From assembly GCA_965223775.1 (NCBI GenBank), contig OZ245021.1, forward strand, positions 4,030,001-4,094,000: a stretch of 64,000 nt of DNA, read 5' to 3'. Numbering within the stretch: the stretch's first letter is position 1; each line of letters starts with the position of its first letter. This DNA comes from JAJDXW01 sp965223775. Lineage in GTDB: Bacteria; Pseudomonadota; Gammaproteobacteria; HK1. Of this stretch, positions 48,571 through 57,528 are shown piece after piece. The translations under genes and the position numbers were made by a program. The notes under the pieces were generated by a model. That model did no database searches. It worked only from the letters and a program-made list of their open reading frames with translations, and had not been told where the DNA came from.

Positions 48571-50439
48571 ATGATAAGCGCACCGCGAATCGCCGATCTT
48601 CTCGCCGCCGGGCTCGTCGCGACCGCCCTCCTCGCCGGCTGCGAGCACGAATCCGGAACCGCTTCGACTCCTCTGGAGCCTGCCGTCGCGGAGCCGTCCG
48701 CCCTCGCGAAACAGGGGCTCTACGAAGAAGCGGCCGCCGCCTGGATCGCCGAAGCGGCAAGTGCGCCGGAGGACGCGGCCGCCCTTCGGCTTCGCGCCGC
48801 CGAAGCCTGGTGGAACGCCGGCCGCCCCGCCCGTGCCGGCGAGACCGCCCGCGCAATCGATCCGGCCGAGCTGGAAACCGGGGATCGTTCCCGGCGGGCT
48901 CTCCTGCTCGTCCGAGCCGCGCTCGCGGGCGGGGCGGAGCGAGATGCGTTCGACGCCCTGCCCTCTCTCCAGGACATGCTCGCGCTTGCGGAGTCCACCG
49001 CCGCGCTCGAGCTCGCGATACGCGTGGCCCGGCGGGCCGATCGGCCCCTCGACGCAATCCGTTTCCGGGTCGCGCTCGACCCGCGGCTCGCCGACCCCGA
49101 CGCGAATCGCGAGACGCTGTGGAATCTGATCCGCGCGCTTCCCGACGAGTCACTGCGGAACCCACCCGCGGCAGGCCCCGCCGGGTCGCAAGAGGAGGCC
49201 GCCGGGTGGTTCGAGCTCGGGCGGCTCGCCCGCGCGCATCGGGTCGATTTCCCCGCCTTCTCGACCGCGATTCGCCTCTGGCGCAACCAGTACCCGGACC
49301 ACCCGGCCGAGCCGTCCATCCTCCCCGGACTTCTTGACGAGATCCGGCGCGAAGGCTTGCCTCCGAGTCATGTCGCGCTCCTGCTTCCTCTTTCCGGGAC
49401 CTTCGCATCCGCGGCCACCGCGGTGCGCGACGGATTCCTGGCCGCCTGGTACGCCGCCGAGAGCGCGGACCGTCCCGTGGTCTCCGTGTACGACACCGGG
49501 GCCGAGGAACCCGAGAAGCTGTTCCGGGCTGCCGTCGCGGAGGGTGTCGACTTCGTGGTCGGGCCGCTCAGCAAGAAGGCGATCTCTCGCATCGCGTCCC
49601 TCGAGGAGCGCTCCGCACCCGTCCTCCTGCTGAATGCCCTCGACCGCGAATCCGCCCGGCCGGCCGGCGGGCCGCCCATCTATCAGTTCGCCCTTTCGCC
49701 CGAAGACCAGGCCCGCGCAGTCGCCTCGTTCGCGCGCAGGAAGGGCCACACCCGGGCCGGCCTGCTCGTTCCGGAGACGGAGTGGGGGGCTCGTGTCGCC
49801 GACGCATTCATCGACCAGTGGGAAGCGTTCGGAGCGGTCGTCGTCGCCCGCGCCGCGTATCGAGGGGCCGCGGAAGACCTGGCCCAACCGGTCCGTGAGC
49901 TTCTCGGCATCGACTCGAGCGATGCGCGAGCCAGGCGGCTGCGCCGCATCCTCCGGCGCTCCATCGCCCACGAGCCGTTCCCGCGCGGCGACCTGGACTT
50001 CATCTTCCTCGCCGGATTCCCGCGCGAGGCGCGCCTGCTCCGTCCCCAGATCATCTTCCTTCGCGCACCCGATCTCCCGGTCTTCGCGACATCGCACGTG
50101 TTCGCCGGAGTGCCCGAACCCCAGCACGATCTGGATCTCGACGGCATCGTCTTCAACGACATGCCATGGGTCTTGGACCCGGCTCCGCGCGAAGACGCCT
50201 TGCGAGAGCGGATACTTGCCCAGTGGCCGGCCGCGAGCGAAGGGTTCATCCGGTACTACGCGTTCGGGGCCGATGCCTATCGGCTGCAACAACGGATCTA
50301 CCGTCTGGCCGACCGCCCGGAAGAGGCGGCGCTCGCCGGCCGAACCGGGCTGCTGACGGTCGGGCCTGACGCGCGGGTGCACATCGCGATGCCATGGGCC
50401 CGGTTCCGGAACGGGATCCCGGAACCGCTCGCGCCATGA
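48571..50439 (+). CDS. lpoA: Penicillin-binding protein activator LpoA (lipoprotein)
   Basis: Outer-membrane lipoprotein that stimulates the transpeptidase PBP1A. The 622-aa protein has a lipobox LLAGC near residue 24, an N-terminal TPR-like helical domain (to about 260) and a C-terminal periplasmic-binding-protein fold that begins HVALLLPLSGTFASAATAVRDGFLAA and continues DTGAEEPEKLF, VVGPLSKK. Divergent from rsmI and overlapping yraN by ATGA, the conserved neighbourhood. Confidence 0.92.
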   Translation: MISAPRIADLLAAGLVATALLAGCEHESGTASTPLEPAVAEPSALAKQGLYEEAAAAWIAEAASAPEDAAALRLRAAEAWWNAGRPARAGETARAIDPAELETGDRSRRALLLVRAALAGGAERDAFDALPSLQDMLALAESTAALELAIRVARRADRPLDAIRFRVALDPRLADPDANRETLWNLIRALPDESLRNPPAAGPAGSQEEAAGWFELGRLARAHRVDFPAFSTAIRLWRNQYPDHPAEPSILPGLLDEIRREGLPPSHVALLLPLSGTFASAATAVRDGFLAAWYAAESADRPVVSVYDTGAEEPEKLFRAAVAEGVDFVVGPLSKKAISRIASLEERSAPVLLLNALDRESARPAGGPPIYQFALSPEDQARAVASFARRKGHTRAGLLVPETEWGARVADAFIDQWEAFGAVVVARAAYRGAAEDLAQPVRELLGIDSSDARARRLRRILRRSIAHEPFPRGDLDFIFLAGFPREARLLRPQIIFLRAPDLPVFATSHVFAGVPEPQHDLDLDGIVFNDMPWVLDPAPREDALRERILAQWPAASEGFIRYYAFGADAYRLQQRIYRLADRPEEAALAGRTGLLTVGPDARVHIAMPWARFRNGIPEPLAP

Positions 50440-50807
50440 CTCCTCGCACCGACCGGCGCGCTCGCGGTCAGTGGGCCGAGGAGGTCGCGGCTCGCCACCT
50501 CGCCGCGCACGGACTCGTATGCCGGGACCGCAACTTTCGCTCGCGGTACGGAGAGATCGACCTGGTCATGGAGGACGGCGAGGTGCTGGTATTCGTCGAG
50601 GTCCGTTCCCGCGGCGGGACGGGATTCATGGACCCGGCCGAGAGCGTGGACCGAACCAAACGCACACGGCTCGTGCGTACCGCGGACACTTGGCTCCGCA
50701 CCCGAAAGCGCACGTCCGTCCCGGTTTGCCGGTTCGACGTGGTCGCGGTCACCGGCGAGCCGCAAGCTCCCGAGATCCGCTGGCTGCGGGGTGCCTTCGA
50801 CACCTGA
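50436..50807 (+). CDS. yraN: UPF0102 nuclease-like protein YraN
   Basis: A 123-aa protein of the UPF0102 family with a predicted Holliday-junction-resolvase-like PD-(D/E)XK fold: RARGQWAEEVAARHLAAHG, then YGEIDLVMEDGEVLVFVEVRSR, where Asp and ExR/K positions mimic nuclease residues. True activity is unknown. The ATG overlaps the lpoA stop (ATGA). diaA, which usually follows, is missing; the BON lipoprotein comes next. Confidence 0.92.
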   Translation: MTPRTDRRARGQWAEEVAARHLAAHGLVCRDRNFRSRYGEIDLVMEDGEVLVFVEVRSRGGTGFMDPAESVDRTKRTRLVRTADTWLRTRKRTSVPVCRFDVVAVTGEPQAPEIRWLRGAFDT

Positions 50808-50853
50808 TCCGTGCGAACATGGCGCCCCCCTGCACATTCCGCCAATTCCGGAC

Positions 50854-51456
50854 ATGTCCAAGCTACCGTTGACAATTTCGAGCCTCCTCGTGCCCGGCAT
50901 GCTCCTCGCAGGATGCACGACGACGGCGATCGTGGGTACCGCCGGGATCGCGGGCACGGGCACCGTGGCCGTAGACCAGCGCACCTTGGGGACGATGGTC
51001 GAAGACGAAGGCATCGAATGGAAGATCCGCGGCGCGATCAACCAGGCCGGTCTCTCCGAGAACGAGCGCCACAACGTGAAGGTCACGAGCTTCAACCGCA
51101 TCGCGCTGTTGACCGGCCAGGTACCCGACGAGGAAGCGAAGCAGCAGGCGGGCGCCGAGGCGGCGCAGGTGGCTCAGGTTCGCGGGGTCCACAACGAGCT
51201 GGTGGTGAGGAAGCCAACCCAACTCTCCAGGCGGACCGCGGACACCCTGGTTACAGGCCGTGTCAAGCTCGCCCTGGCCACCGCTGGCGATCCGCCCCCT
51301 CCGACGAACGTGAACGTCAAGGTCGTCACCGAGGACGGCGTCGTATTCCTGATGGGCCTGGTGACCCGCGAGCAGGGCGAGGCGCTCACCGCCACCGTGC
51401 GCGCGGTTCCGGGAGTACGCCAGATCGTCCGTCTCTTCGAGTATCCGGACGCCTGA
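50854..51456 (+). CDS. dolP: BON-domain lipoprotein (DolP/YraP-like)
   Basis: A 200-aa outer-membrane lipoprotein with signal peptide and lipobox MLLAGC, then two BON domains (about 48-115 and 125-195: IEWKIRGAINQAGL, VTSFNRIALLTGQV; VKLALATAGDPPPPTNVNVKVVTEDG in two parts, VVFLMGLVTREQ). DolP maintains envelope integrity and BAM function. Start MSKLPLTISSLL is chosen for the signal peptide; a longer frame starts at 50791. Its stop codon lies inside the left edge of repeat copy B. Confidence 0.85.
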   Translation: MSKLPLTISSLLVPGMLLAGCTTTAIVGTAGIAGTGTVAVDQRTLGTMVEDEGIEWKIRGAINQAGLSENERHNVKVTSFNRIALLTGQVPDEEAKQQAGAEAAQVAQVRGVHNELVVRKPTQLSRRTADTLVTGRVKLALATAGDPPPPTNVNVKVVTEDGVVFLMGLVTREQGEALTATVRAVPGVRQIVRLFEYPDA

Positions 51457-51634
51457 CCCGGAAAAATCACCGATTTTCGTCGCGAGGGCGCCGCGAAGCT
51501 GCGCAAGCAGATGCGGCCCGAAAGGCGCTGAAGGCGTAGCCGAACACTACGTCGAAGCGGCTTGCGGGAGTACGGCCCGTCACAGTGCATGGATCGGTGT
51601 CCGCAGCAGAAAGTTGGTGAGATTTGCGGGCTAG
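51454..51634 (+). repeat. Dispersed intergenic element, copy B (between dolP and sspB)
   Basis: A 181-base element filling the whole gap between two convergent genes. The left end TGACCCGGAAAAATCACC includes the dolP stop TGA and the right end AAAGTTGGTGAGATTT then GCGGGCTAG includes the sspB stop in reverse. The interior shares GTCGCGAGGGCGCCGCGAAG with copy A and GCTGAAGGCGTAGCCGA, ACTACGTCGAAGCGGCTTG with copy C. A GTAG/CTAC stem-loop lies in the middle. Confidence 0.85.
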
Positions 51635-51999
51635 CTGACGACCCGAAGCTTGGGAGGCCCCTTCGTCGGCGGCGTATCCGTCGGCGGATCTTCCTCCTCC
51701 TCGAGCGCGATTCCCTTGCCGTTTTCCCGGGCATAGACCGCGAGCACGCACCGCACGGGGACGTTTACGGCGAATTGGCGACCGGCGAACCGTGCGCCGA
51801 AGGCGATGGTCTCGTTGCCGAGGTCGAGCGACCGCACCGCCCGGGGAGCGACGCTGAGCACAATCCGGCCGTCCTTGACGTATTCACCCGGAACCGCGAT
51901 GTCATCTCCCTCCACGTTCACCAGCAGATACGGGGTCAGTCCGTTGTCGACGATCCATTCGTAGATCGCCCGGATGAGGTAGGGACGGTTGGAGGTCAG
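51631..51999 (-). CDS. sspB: ClpXP adaptor SspB, with probable CUG start
   Basis: Delivers ssrA-tagged proteins to ClpXP. The 122-aa protein from CTG 51999 reads LTSNRPYLIRAIYEWIVDNG, then VNVEGDDIAVPGEYV, NETIAFGARFAGRQ, and a C-terminal GPPKLRVVS, the ClpX-binding tail after a flexible acidic linker. No ATG/GTG/TTG lies between an in-frame TGA and this conserved start. CTG is preceded by AGAGGA at good spacing and overlaps the sspA stop as CTGA, mirroring the ATGA/GTGA pattern of other pairs. The first GTG would delete helix 1. Confidence 0.85.
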   Translation of the reverse strand: MTSNRPYLIRAIYEWIVDNGLTPYLLVNVEGDDIAVPGEYVKDGRIVLSVAPRAVRSLDLGNETIAFGARFAGRQFAVNVPVRCVLAVYARENGKGIALEEEEDPPTDTPPTKGPPKLRVVS

Positions 52000-52589
52000 C
52001 GCATTTCCTCTTCAAGCTCGGTCAGGCTCCGCCCGAACGCCTCGCGTTCGAACACCCGGTCCGCGTAGGCGTAAAGGCCCCGGCTCCGGGGCGGAAGCTT
52101 GATCCCGTACATGGGGAGACGCCAGAGAATCGGCGCCAGATAGCAATCGACGAGTGTGTATTCGTCCGCCATGAAGAACCGGCTCCGATCGAAGATCGGT
52201 GCAAGCGTGGTGAGATGGTCGCGCAACTGCTTGCGGGCGTGCTCCGCGTCGCCCGGCGCGTCTCCCTCGATCAAGTCGGCGAGCCCGTAGATATCGCGCT
52301 GTATCCGATAGCGGTACAACCGGCTGGTCGCGCGGGTCACCGGATCCACCGGCATCAGGGGCGGATGAGGGAAGCGCTCGTCGAGATACTCCATGATGAT
52401 CTGAGGTTCATACAGGACCAGGTCACGGTCCACCAGGGTCAGGATCGAATCGTAGGGATTGAGCGTGCGCAGGTCCTCGGGCCGGTCATGGTCGGAAACA
52501 TAATGGATTTCGACGTTGACCGCCTTCTCGGCGAGGACGACACGGACCGCATGGCTGCTCGGCTCCGCGTCCGCGGAGTAGAGCGACAT
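51996..52589 (-). CDS. sspA: Stringent starvation protein A
   Basis: RNA-polymerase-associated protein with a glutathione-transferase fold that lacks GST activity. The 197-aa protein starts MSLYSADAEPSSHAVRVVLAEK, has ILTLVDRDLVLYEPQIIMEYLDERFPHPPLMP of the thioredoxin-like domain and a helical C-domain with ADEYTLVDCYLAPILWRL. The GGGGAG upstream favours ATG 52589; an ORF start at 52670 is unlikely. sspB follows by CTGA overlap; bc1 genes stand upstream, the common beta/gamma arrangement. Confidence 0.93.
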   Translation of the reverse strand: MSLYSADAEPSSHAVRVVLAEKAVNVEIHYVSDHDRPEDLRTLNPYDSILTLVDRDLVLYEPQIIMEYLDERFPHPPLMPVDPVTRATSRLYRYRIQRDIYGLADLIEGDAPGDAEHARKQLRDHLTTLAPIFDRSRFFMADEYTLVDCYLAPILWRLPMYGIKLPPRSRGLYAYADRVFEREAFGRSLTELEEEMR

Positions 52590-52724
52590 CACGGCTCCCC
52601 GACCGAGCCGGGGACCGAAGTCATCCGGTTCCGCGGAGCCTGATCGTCGCCGGTCGGACACTCCGGTCACAAACCGGCCACGGCCGGATTTTCCTTGCGG
52701 ACCCCGGTGCCCCCCACATGCCGA

Positions 52725-53477
52725 TCAGTGGACATCCTTCCAGTACTCCTTGTAGAGGAGCCGCGAGATCACGAAGAACACGAGCAGGAACAGCAGCACC
52801 CACCCCCCGAGGACATACCGGTCGAGCTTGGCGGGCTCTCCGACATAGACCAGGAAGTTGACGAGGTCACGGGACGCGCCCCGATACTCGGCCACGCTCA
52901 TGGTGCCCGGTTCCACGAGCTCGAGGAGATCTCCGGACCCGTTCGCGGCATGCCCGCGGTCGTCGCCCGCGTCCTTGCGGACCTGCACCCCCTGCAGGTC
53001 GACGAGCGCGTGCGGCATCGCGACGTCGGGGAACACGAGGTTGTTGGCTCCGAACGGGCGGCTCTCGTCCCGATAGAAGGTCATCAGGTAGGTGTAGAGC
53101 CAGTCCGCACCACGGGCGCGCGCGCTCAGGGAAAGATCGGGCGGAGCGACCCCGAACCAGACACTGGCATCGGCCTCGCCGACGGTGGCGAGAATCGGCT
53201 CGCCCGGCTTGTCCGACGCGAACATCAGGTTGGCCCGCACCTGTTCCTCGGTGAGCCCGAGATCCCGTCCCATTCGGCTGTAGCGCATGAAGCGGGCGGA
53301 GTGGCAGCCCGCGCAATAGTTGACGAACAGCTTTGCGCCACGCTGAAGGGACGCGCGGTCGCCCAGCTCCACCTTGGCCTCGAGCAAGGGGACCGATCCA
53401 CCAGCGGCCCGGGCTCCGCCCGCCAGGGCGACCGCGACGAGTCCGGCGATGCACGCGGCTCGTTTCATCCCGATCAT
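52725..53477 (-). CDS. petC: Ubiquinol-cytochrome c reductase, cytochrome c1
   Basis: Haem c subunit of complex III that passes electrons to soluble cytochrome c. The 250-aa protein has a signal peptide (ACIAGLVAVALAGGARA), haem motif CAGCH at 55-59, the PDLSLSARARGADWLYTYLMTFY region, candidate sixth-ligand Met in PDVAMPHAL, and a C-terminal membrane anchor (YVLGGWVLLFLLVFFVISRLLYKEYW). ATG overlaps the petB stop (ATGA). Confidence 0.96.
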   Translation of the reverse strand: MIGMKRAACIAGLVAVALAGGARAAGGSVPLLEAKVELGDRASLQRGAKLFVNYCAGCHSARFMRYSRMGRDLGLTEEQVRANLMFASDKPGEPILATVGEADASVWFGVAPPDLSLSARARGADWLYTYLMTFYRDESRPFGANNLVFPDVAMPHALVDLQGVQVRKDAGDDRGHAANGSGDLLELVEPGTMSVAEYRGASRDLVNFLVYVGEPAKLDRYVLGGWVLLFLLVFFVISRLLYKEYWKDVH

Positions 53478-54859
53478 CGGTACACCACCCGTTCCGGCAC
53501 CGGCCGCGGTTCGTTCAGACTCGTCACGAGCGGGCCGATCACGAACACCACGTAGTACACGATCGGTATCAGCGCGCTCCAGAGCATGAGCTCGATCTTG
53601 CCCGGGTCGAAGCGAATCGTGTCCGCGGCGGCGATCAGGACCGCCAGCACGATGAACGTGTTCACGTGCACGGCCGCACGGCGTTCCCGGCTGTACAGCC
53701 ACAGGACGATGAAGAACGAGAAGTAGAGCTCGCCGAACCGCAGTCCGAGCTCGCCGAGAACCCGGGTCGGCGGCTGGGTGCCGAGATATCCAAGAACCAG
53801 GAAGGTCAACACGAACACCGCGATCAGGGCCGCGAACAGGCGCCCGCGGTACCGGATCGACTTCACCGGATTGCGATCGATCCAGGGCAGGAAGAACAGC
53901 ACCATGATCGAGGCGCCCATCGCGAGGACCCCGGTCAGCTTGTCCGGTATCGCGCGCAGGATCGCGTAGAAGGGAGTGAAGTACCACAGCGGGACGATGT
54001 GCTCGGGAGTCCTGAGCGGGTCGGCGGGCAAGAAGTTGTCCTTCTCGAGGAACCACCCGCCGAACTCGGGAACGAAGAACACCACGATCGCGAACAGGAA
54101 GAGAAAGACGGTGACCCCCATCAGGTCCTTCACGGTGTAGTAGGGATGGAACGGAATGCCGTCCCGCGGGTTTCCGTCCGGGCCCTTGTTGCGCTTGATC
54201 TCGACCCCGTCCGGGTTGTTCGAGCCGACCTCGTGCAGGGCGAGGATGTGCAGGACGACGACCGCGAGCAGGGCGAGGGGAAGGGCCACCACGTGGAGGG
54301 CGAAGAAGCGGTTCAAGGTGGCGTCGGAGACCACGTAGTCGCCGCGGATCCAGAGCGCGAGCGCCTCTCCGATCCCGAACGGAATGGCCCCGAACAGCGA
54401 GATGATCACCTGCGCGCCCCAGTAGGACATCTGCCCCCACGGCAGCAGGTAGCCCATGAACGCCTCGGCCATCAGGATGACGTAGATGGCCATGCCGAGC
54501 AGCCAGATGAGCTCGCGGTTGCCCTTGTAGGAACCGTAGATGAGGGCCCGGAACATGTGCAGGTACACGGCGATGAAGAAGAACGAGGACCCGGTCGAGT
54601 GCAGGTAGCGGATGAGCCAGCCCCACTCCACGTCGCGCATGATGGACTCGACGGAGGCGAACGCCTCGTTCGCGGACGGCTTGTAGTACATCGTGAGCCA
54701 GATGCCGCTCACGAACTGGATGACCAGGACCACGAGGGCGATGGATCCGAAGTAGTACCAGAAGTTGAAGTTCTTCGGCGCGTAGTAGTGCGAGACGTGC
54801 TCTTCCCAGAGGCTGACGAGCGGGAACCGCGCGTCGATCCATCCCAGCAGGCGATTCAT
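53474..54859 (-). CDS. petB: Cytochrome b of the bc1 complex
   Basis: Di-haem membrane subunit of complex III, 461 aa with eight helices. Haem ligands are the His pairs in RYLHSTGSSFFF/AVYLHMF and FALHVVALPLALLAVVVLH. The Qo-site PEWY motif reads PLWY here (EHIVPLWYFTPFY), a variant known in several proteobacterial lineages. The Qi side has the N-terminal WEEHVSHYYAPKNFNFWYYFGS split over two lines of the fold. ATG overlaps the petA stop (ATGA). Confidence 0.97.
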   Translation of the reverse strand: MNRLLGWIDARFPLVSLWEEHVSHYYAPKNFNFWYYFGSIALVVLVIQFVSGIWLTMYYKPSANEAFASVESIMRDVEWGWLIRYLHSTGSSFFFIAVYLHMFRALIYGSYKGNRELIWLLGMAIYVILMAEAFMGYLLPWGQMSYWGAQVIISLFGAIPFGIGEALALWIRGDYVVSDATLNRFFALHVVALPLALLAVVVLHILALHEVGSNNPDGVEIKRNKGPDGNPRDGIPFHPYYTVKDLMGVTVFLFLFAIVVFFVPEFGGWFLEKDNFLPADPLRTPEHIVPLWYFTPFYAILRAIPDKLTGVLAMGASIMVLFFLPWIDRNPVKSIRYRGRLFAALIAVFVLTFLVLGYLGTQPPTRVLGELGLRFGELYFSFFIVLWLYSRERRAAVHVNTFIVLAVLIAAADTIRFDPGKIELMLWSALIPIVYYVVFVIGPLVTSLNEPRPVPERVVYR

Positions 54860-55470
54860 GAGAGGGCTTCCTCCGCGCCGTGGTCAACCCCGATCTCGAT
54901 CCGGCCGCCGTCGAGAAATCGGTACGGCGGCACCTCGAGGTTGGTGGGGGCGGGGACGCCGGGGTACACCCTGCCGGCCAGATCGAACTTGGAGCCGTGA
55001 CAGGGGCAGAAGAAGCCGCCCGGCCAGTCGCCGCCGAGGTCGTAGCGGTCCGCGGCGGCGGCGACGACGTATTGCGGAGAACAGCCGAGGTGGGTACAGA
55101 TCCCCACCAGGACGAGGTATTCGGGATTGAGGGACCGGTACCGGTTGCGGGCATATTCCGGCTGCTGTTCCGCCACCTCCGAATCCGGGTCGCGAAGGAC
55201 CGGATCGAGTGCGGGCAGCGCATTCAGCGTTTCCGGGGTACGGCGCACCACCCACACCGGTTTCCCGCGCCACAGGACAGCGATGAGCTGCCCGGGCTCC
55301 AGCTTGGAGACGTTGATCTCGACCGGGGCTCCAGTCGCCCGGGCCCGCTCGCTCGGCTGCCACGAACTGATGAACGGGACCGCGGTAAAGCCGAGCCCCA
55401 CGCCGCCCACCACGCTCGCGGTGGCCGTGAGGAAACGGCGTCTTCCGCCGCTGACGCCACCCGTACTCAT
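54856..55470 (-). CDS. petA: Rieske iron-sulfur subunit of the bc1 complex
   Basis: A 204-aa protein with a twin-arginine N-terminus (GRRRFLTATASVVGGVG) whose helix stays as membrane anchor, and 2Fe-2S ligands in CTHLGC and CPCHGS. It takes the first electron from quinol at the Qo site. ATG 55470 follows GAGGAGAAGG; a longer frame from 55560 is not supported. First gene of petABC; hisD ends 73 bases upstream on the same strand. Confidence 0.96.
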   Translation of the reverse strand: MSTGGVSGGRRRFLTATASVVGGVGLGFTAVPFISSWQPSERARATGAPVEINVSKLEPGQLIAVLWRGKPVWVVRRTPETLNALPALDPVLRDPDSEVAEQQPEYARNRYRSLNPEYLVLVGICTHLGCSPQYVVAAAADRYDLGGDWPGGFFCPCHGSKFDLAGRVYPGVPAPTNLEVPPYRFLDGGRIEIGVDHGAEEALS

Positions 55471-55543
55471 GGTCCGGACCTTCTCCTCGTACAAACCGGG
55501 GTTCGACGCCGGAAGGCTCCGACCGTCGTCGAGAGCGATCTTA

Positions 55544-56857
55544 TCATCCGCGCCCGGCACCCGCCGTGCGGCCCGGCATGCGAAGCGCCGCCGACCACGC
55601 GTGGGCGGTCAGTCCTTCGGCCTCCGCGAGAACCATGGCGGTCGGGCCGAGCCGCCGGGCGGCGGCCTGCGAGCACTGGATGACGTTCATGCGCTTCTGA
55701 AAATCGTACACGCCGAGCGGCGAGGAGAACCGCGCCGTCCGGCCGGTCGGAAGCACGTGGTTCGGCCCCGCGCAGTAGTCGCCGAGCACCTCGGAGGAAT
55801 GGCTCCCGAGAAACACCGCTCCCGCGTGACGGATCCGTTCCGCGAGGGCCGCCGGCTCGGCCACGGACAGCTCCAGGTGCTCGGGGGCCATGAAGTTCGC
55901 GACGTCGACCGCCTCGTCGAGATCGCGCACCAGCACGAACGCGCCGTTGCGCTCGAGCGACGCCCGGATGATCGCCGAGCGCTCGAAACGGGGGACGATC
56001 GCCCTCAGCTCGGACTCGACCGCATCGAGACAGGCCGGCACGGGGGATACAAGGGTCGCGCGCGCATCCTCGTCATGCTCCGCCTGCGAGCAGAGATCCG
56101 CCGCCACCCAGTCGGGCGGAGTGGACCCGTCCGCAATGACCAGGATCTCCGACGGTCCGGCCACCGAGTCGATCCCGACCCGGCCGAACACGAGCCGTTT
56201 GGCCGTGGACACCCAGGCGTTGCCGGGCCCGACGATCTTGTCCACGGCCGGAATACTCTCGGTTCCCCAGGCGAGAGCGGCGACCGCCTGGGCGCCGCCG
56301 ATCGTCCAGATCCGATCCACTCCCGCGAGACGGGCCGCGGCGAGGACCGCGGGATCGAGCTCGCCACGGGGCGCCGGCACGGTCATCGCCACCTCACCCA
56401 CCCCGGCGACGCGTGCCGGTATCGCGTTCATCAACACCGACGACGGATAGGCGGCGCGGCCGCCCGGTACGTAAATGCCGGCGCGGTCCAGGGGGAGGAC
56501 GCGCTGTCCCAGCACCGCGCCGTCGTCCTCCGCGCGGGACCACGACTCGCTCTTCTGCCATTCGTGAAAGGCGTGAATGCGCGCGGCCGCCACCTCGAGC
56601 GCCTCGCGCACCGTACGGTCGATCGAATCGAGCGCGCGGGCGGTACGAGCGGGCGGGACCTCCAGCTCGGCGCAGTCGGTGACGTCCCGCTCGTCGAAAC
56701 GGTTCGTGAGCTCCACCACCGCGACGTCGCCCCGGGCCCTCACGTCCTCCACGATGGCGCGCACCGCGGCCTCGACGTCCGGCGCGTCGAACTCGACGAG
56801 TGCCGCGAGCCGGGTCCGGAAGTCGGCCGCCCTGCTGTCGAGGCGGCGCAGGTTCAC
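55544..56857 (-). CDS. hisD: Histidinol dehydrogenase
   Basis: Last two steps of histidine synthesis, L-histidinol to L-histidine with 2 NAD+, zinc enzyme. The 437-aa protein has YVPGGRAAYPSSVLMNAIPA, VDKIVGPGNAWVSTAKRLVFG, AGPSEILVIADG, the zinc/catalytic QAEHDEDA and MAPEHLEL, and GDYCAGPNHVLPTGRTARFSS in pieces. The GTG start overlaps the hisG stop (GTGA). The remaining his genes are not in the window. Confidence 0.96.
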   Translation of the reverse strand: MNLRRLDSRAADFRTRLAALVEFDAPDVEAAVRAIVEDVRARGDVAVVELTNRFDERDVTDCAELEVPPARTARALDSIDRTVREALEVAAARIHAFHEWQKSESWSRAEDDGAVLGQRVLPLDRAGIYVPGGRAAYPSSVLMNAIPARVAGVGEVAMTVPAPRGELDPAVLAAARLAGVDRIWTIGGAQAVAALAWGTESIPAVDKIVGPGNAWVSTAKRLVFGRVGIDSVAGPSEILVIADGSTPPDWVAADLCSQAEHDEDARATLVSPVPACLDAVESELRAIVPRFERSAIIRASLERNGAFVLVRDLDEAVDVANFMAPEHLELSVAEPAALAERIRHAGAVFLGSHSSEVLGDYCAGPNHVLPTGRTARFSSPLGVYDFQKRMNVIQCSQAAARRLGPTAMVLAEAEGLTAHAWSAALRMPGRTAGAGRG

Positions 56858-57528
56858 CGGGAAGACTCGACGCGCTCGCGGAGAGCGGCGATGAGCTCCT
56901 TGACGACGACCGCCTTCATTTTCATCGACGCCTTGTTCACGATGAGGCGCGCGCTCACGTCCGCGATGTGCTCGACCGGCCGGAGGCCGTTGGCCTTCAG
57001 GGTATCCCCGGTCGCCACGAGATCGACGATGCGGTCGGCGAGCCCGACGAGAGGCGCGAGCTCCATCGATCCATAGAGCTTGACGATCTCCGCCCGGACC
57101 CCGGAGACCGCGAAATGACGCCGGGCGATGCGCTCGAACTTGGTCGCGACGCGCACGCTGCCCGGCGGCGGCGCGGAAGCGCTCGGGTCGTCTTCGCGCG
57201 CGGCGACCACCAGACGGCATTGGGCAATGCCGAGGTCGAGAGGCTCGTACCACTCCTCGCCGGGATACTCGAGGAGCACGTCCCGTCCCGCGATGCCGGC
57301 GTCCGCGGCGCCGTACTCGAGGTACGTAGGCACGTCCTGGGCCCGGAGCAGGACGAGACGCACCGCCGGGCGCCCCGGCGCAACGTCCGCGTCGAGGATC
57401 AGCTTTCGGGTCCGAAGCGGGTCTTCCCGCGCCACGATCCCGACCTCGGCGAGCAGCGGGACCGCCTCCCGGAGGATGCGGCCCTTCGCAACCGCGATCG
57501 TCAACCCTTCGTCCGCCGACGCGGTCAC
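56854..57528 (-). CDS. hisG: ATP phosphoribosyltransferase, short form
   Basis: First and regulated step of histidine synthesis, ATP plus PRPP. The 224-aa protein is the short HisG type: LTIAVAKGRILREAVPLL, DVPTYLEYGAADAGIAGRDVL, VATKFERIARRHF and LVATGDTLKANGL for PRPP. It ends where long forms carry the regulatory ACT-like domain, so it should need HisZ as a regulatory partner; hisZ is elsewhere. GTG start by GTGA overlap with murA. Confidence 0.95.
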   Translation of the reverse strand: MTASADEGLTIAVAKGRILREAVPLLAEVGIVAREDPLRTRKLILDADVAPGRPAVRLVLLRAQDVPTYLEYGAADAGIAGRDVLLEYPGEEWYEPLDLGIAQCRLVVAAREDDPSASAPPPGSVRVATKFERIARRHFAVSGVRAEIVKLYGSMELAPLVGLADRIVDLVATGDTLKANGLRPVEHIADVSARLIVNKASMKMKAVVVKELIAALRERVESSR

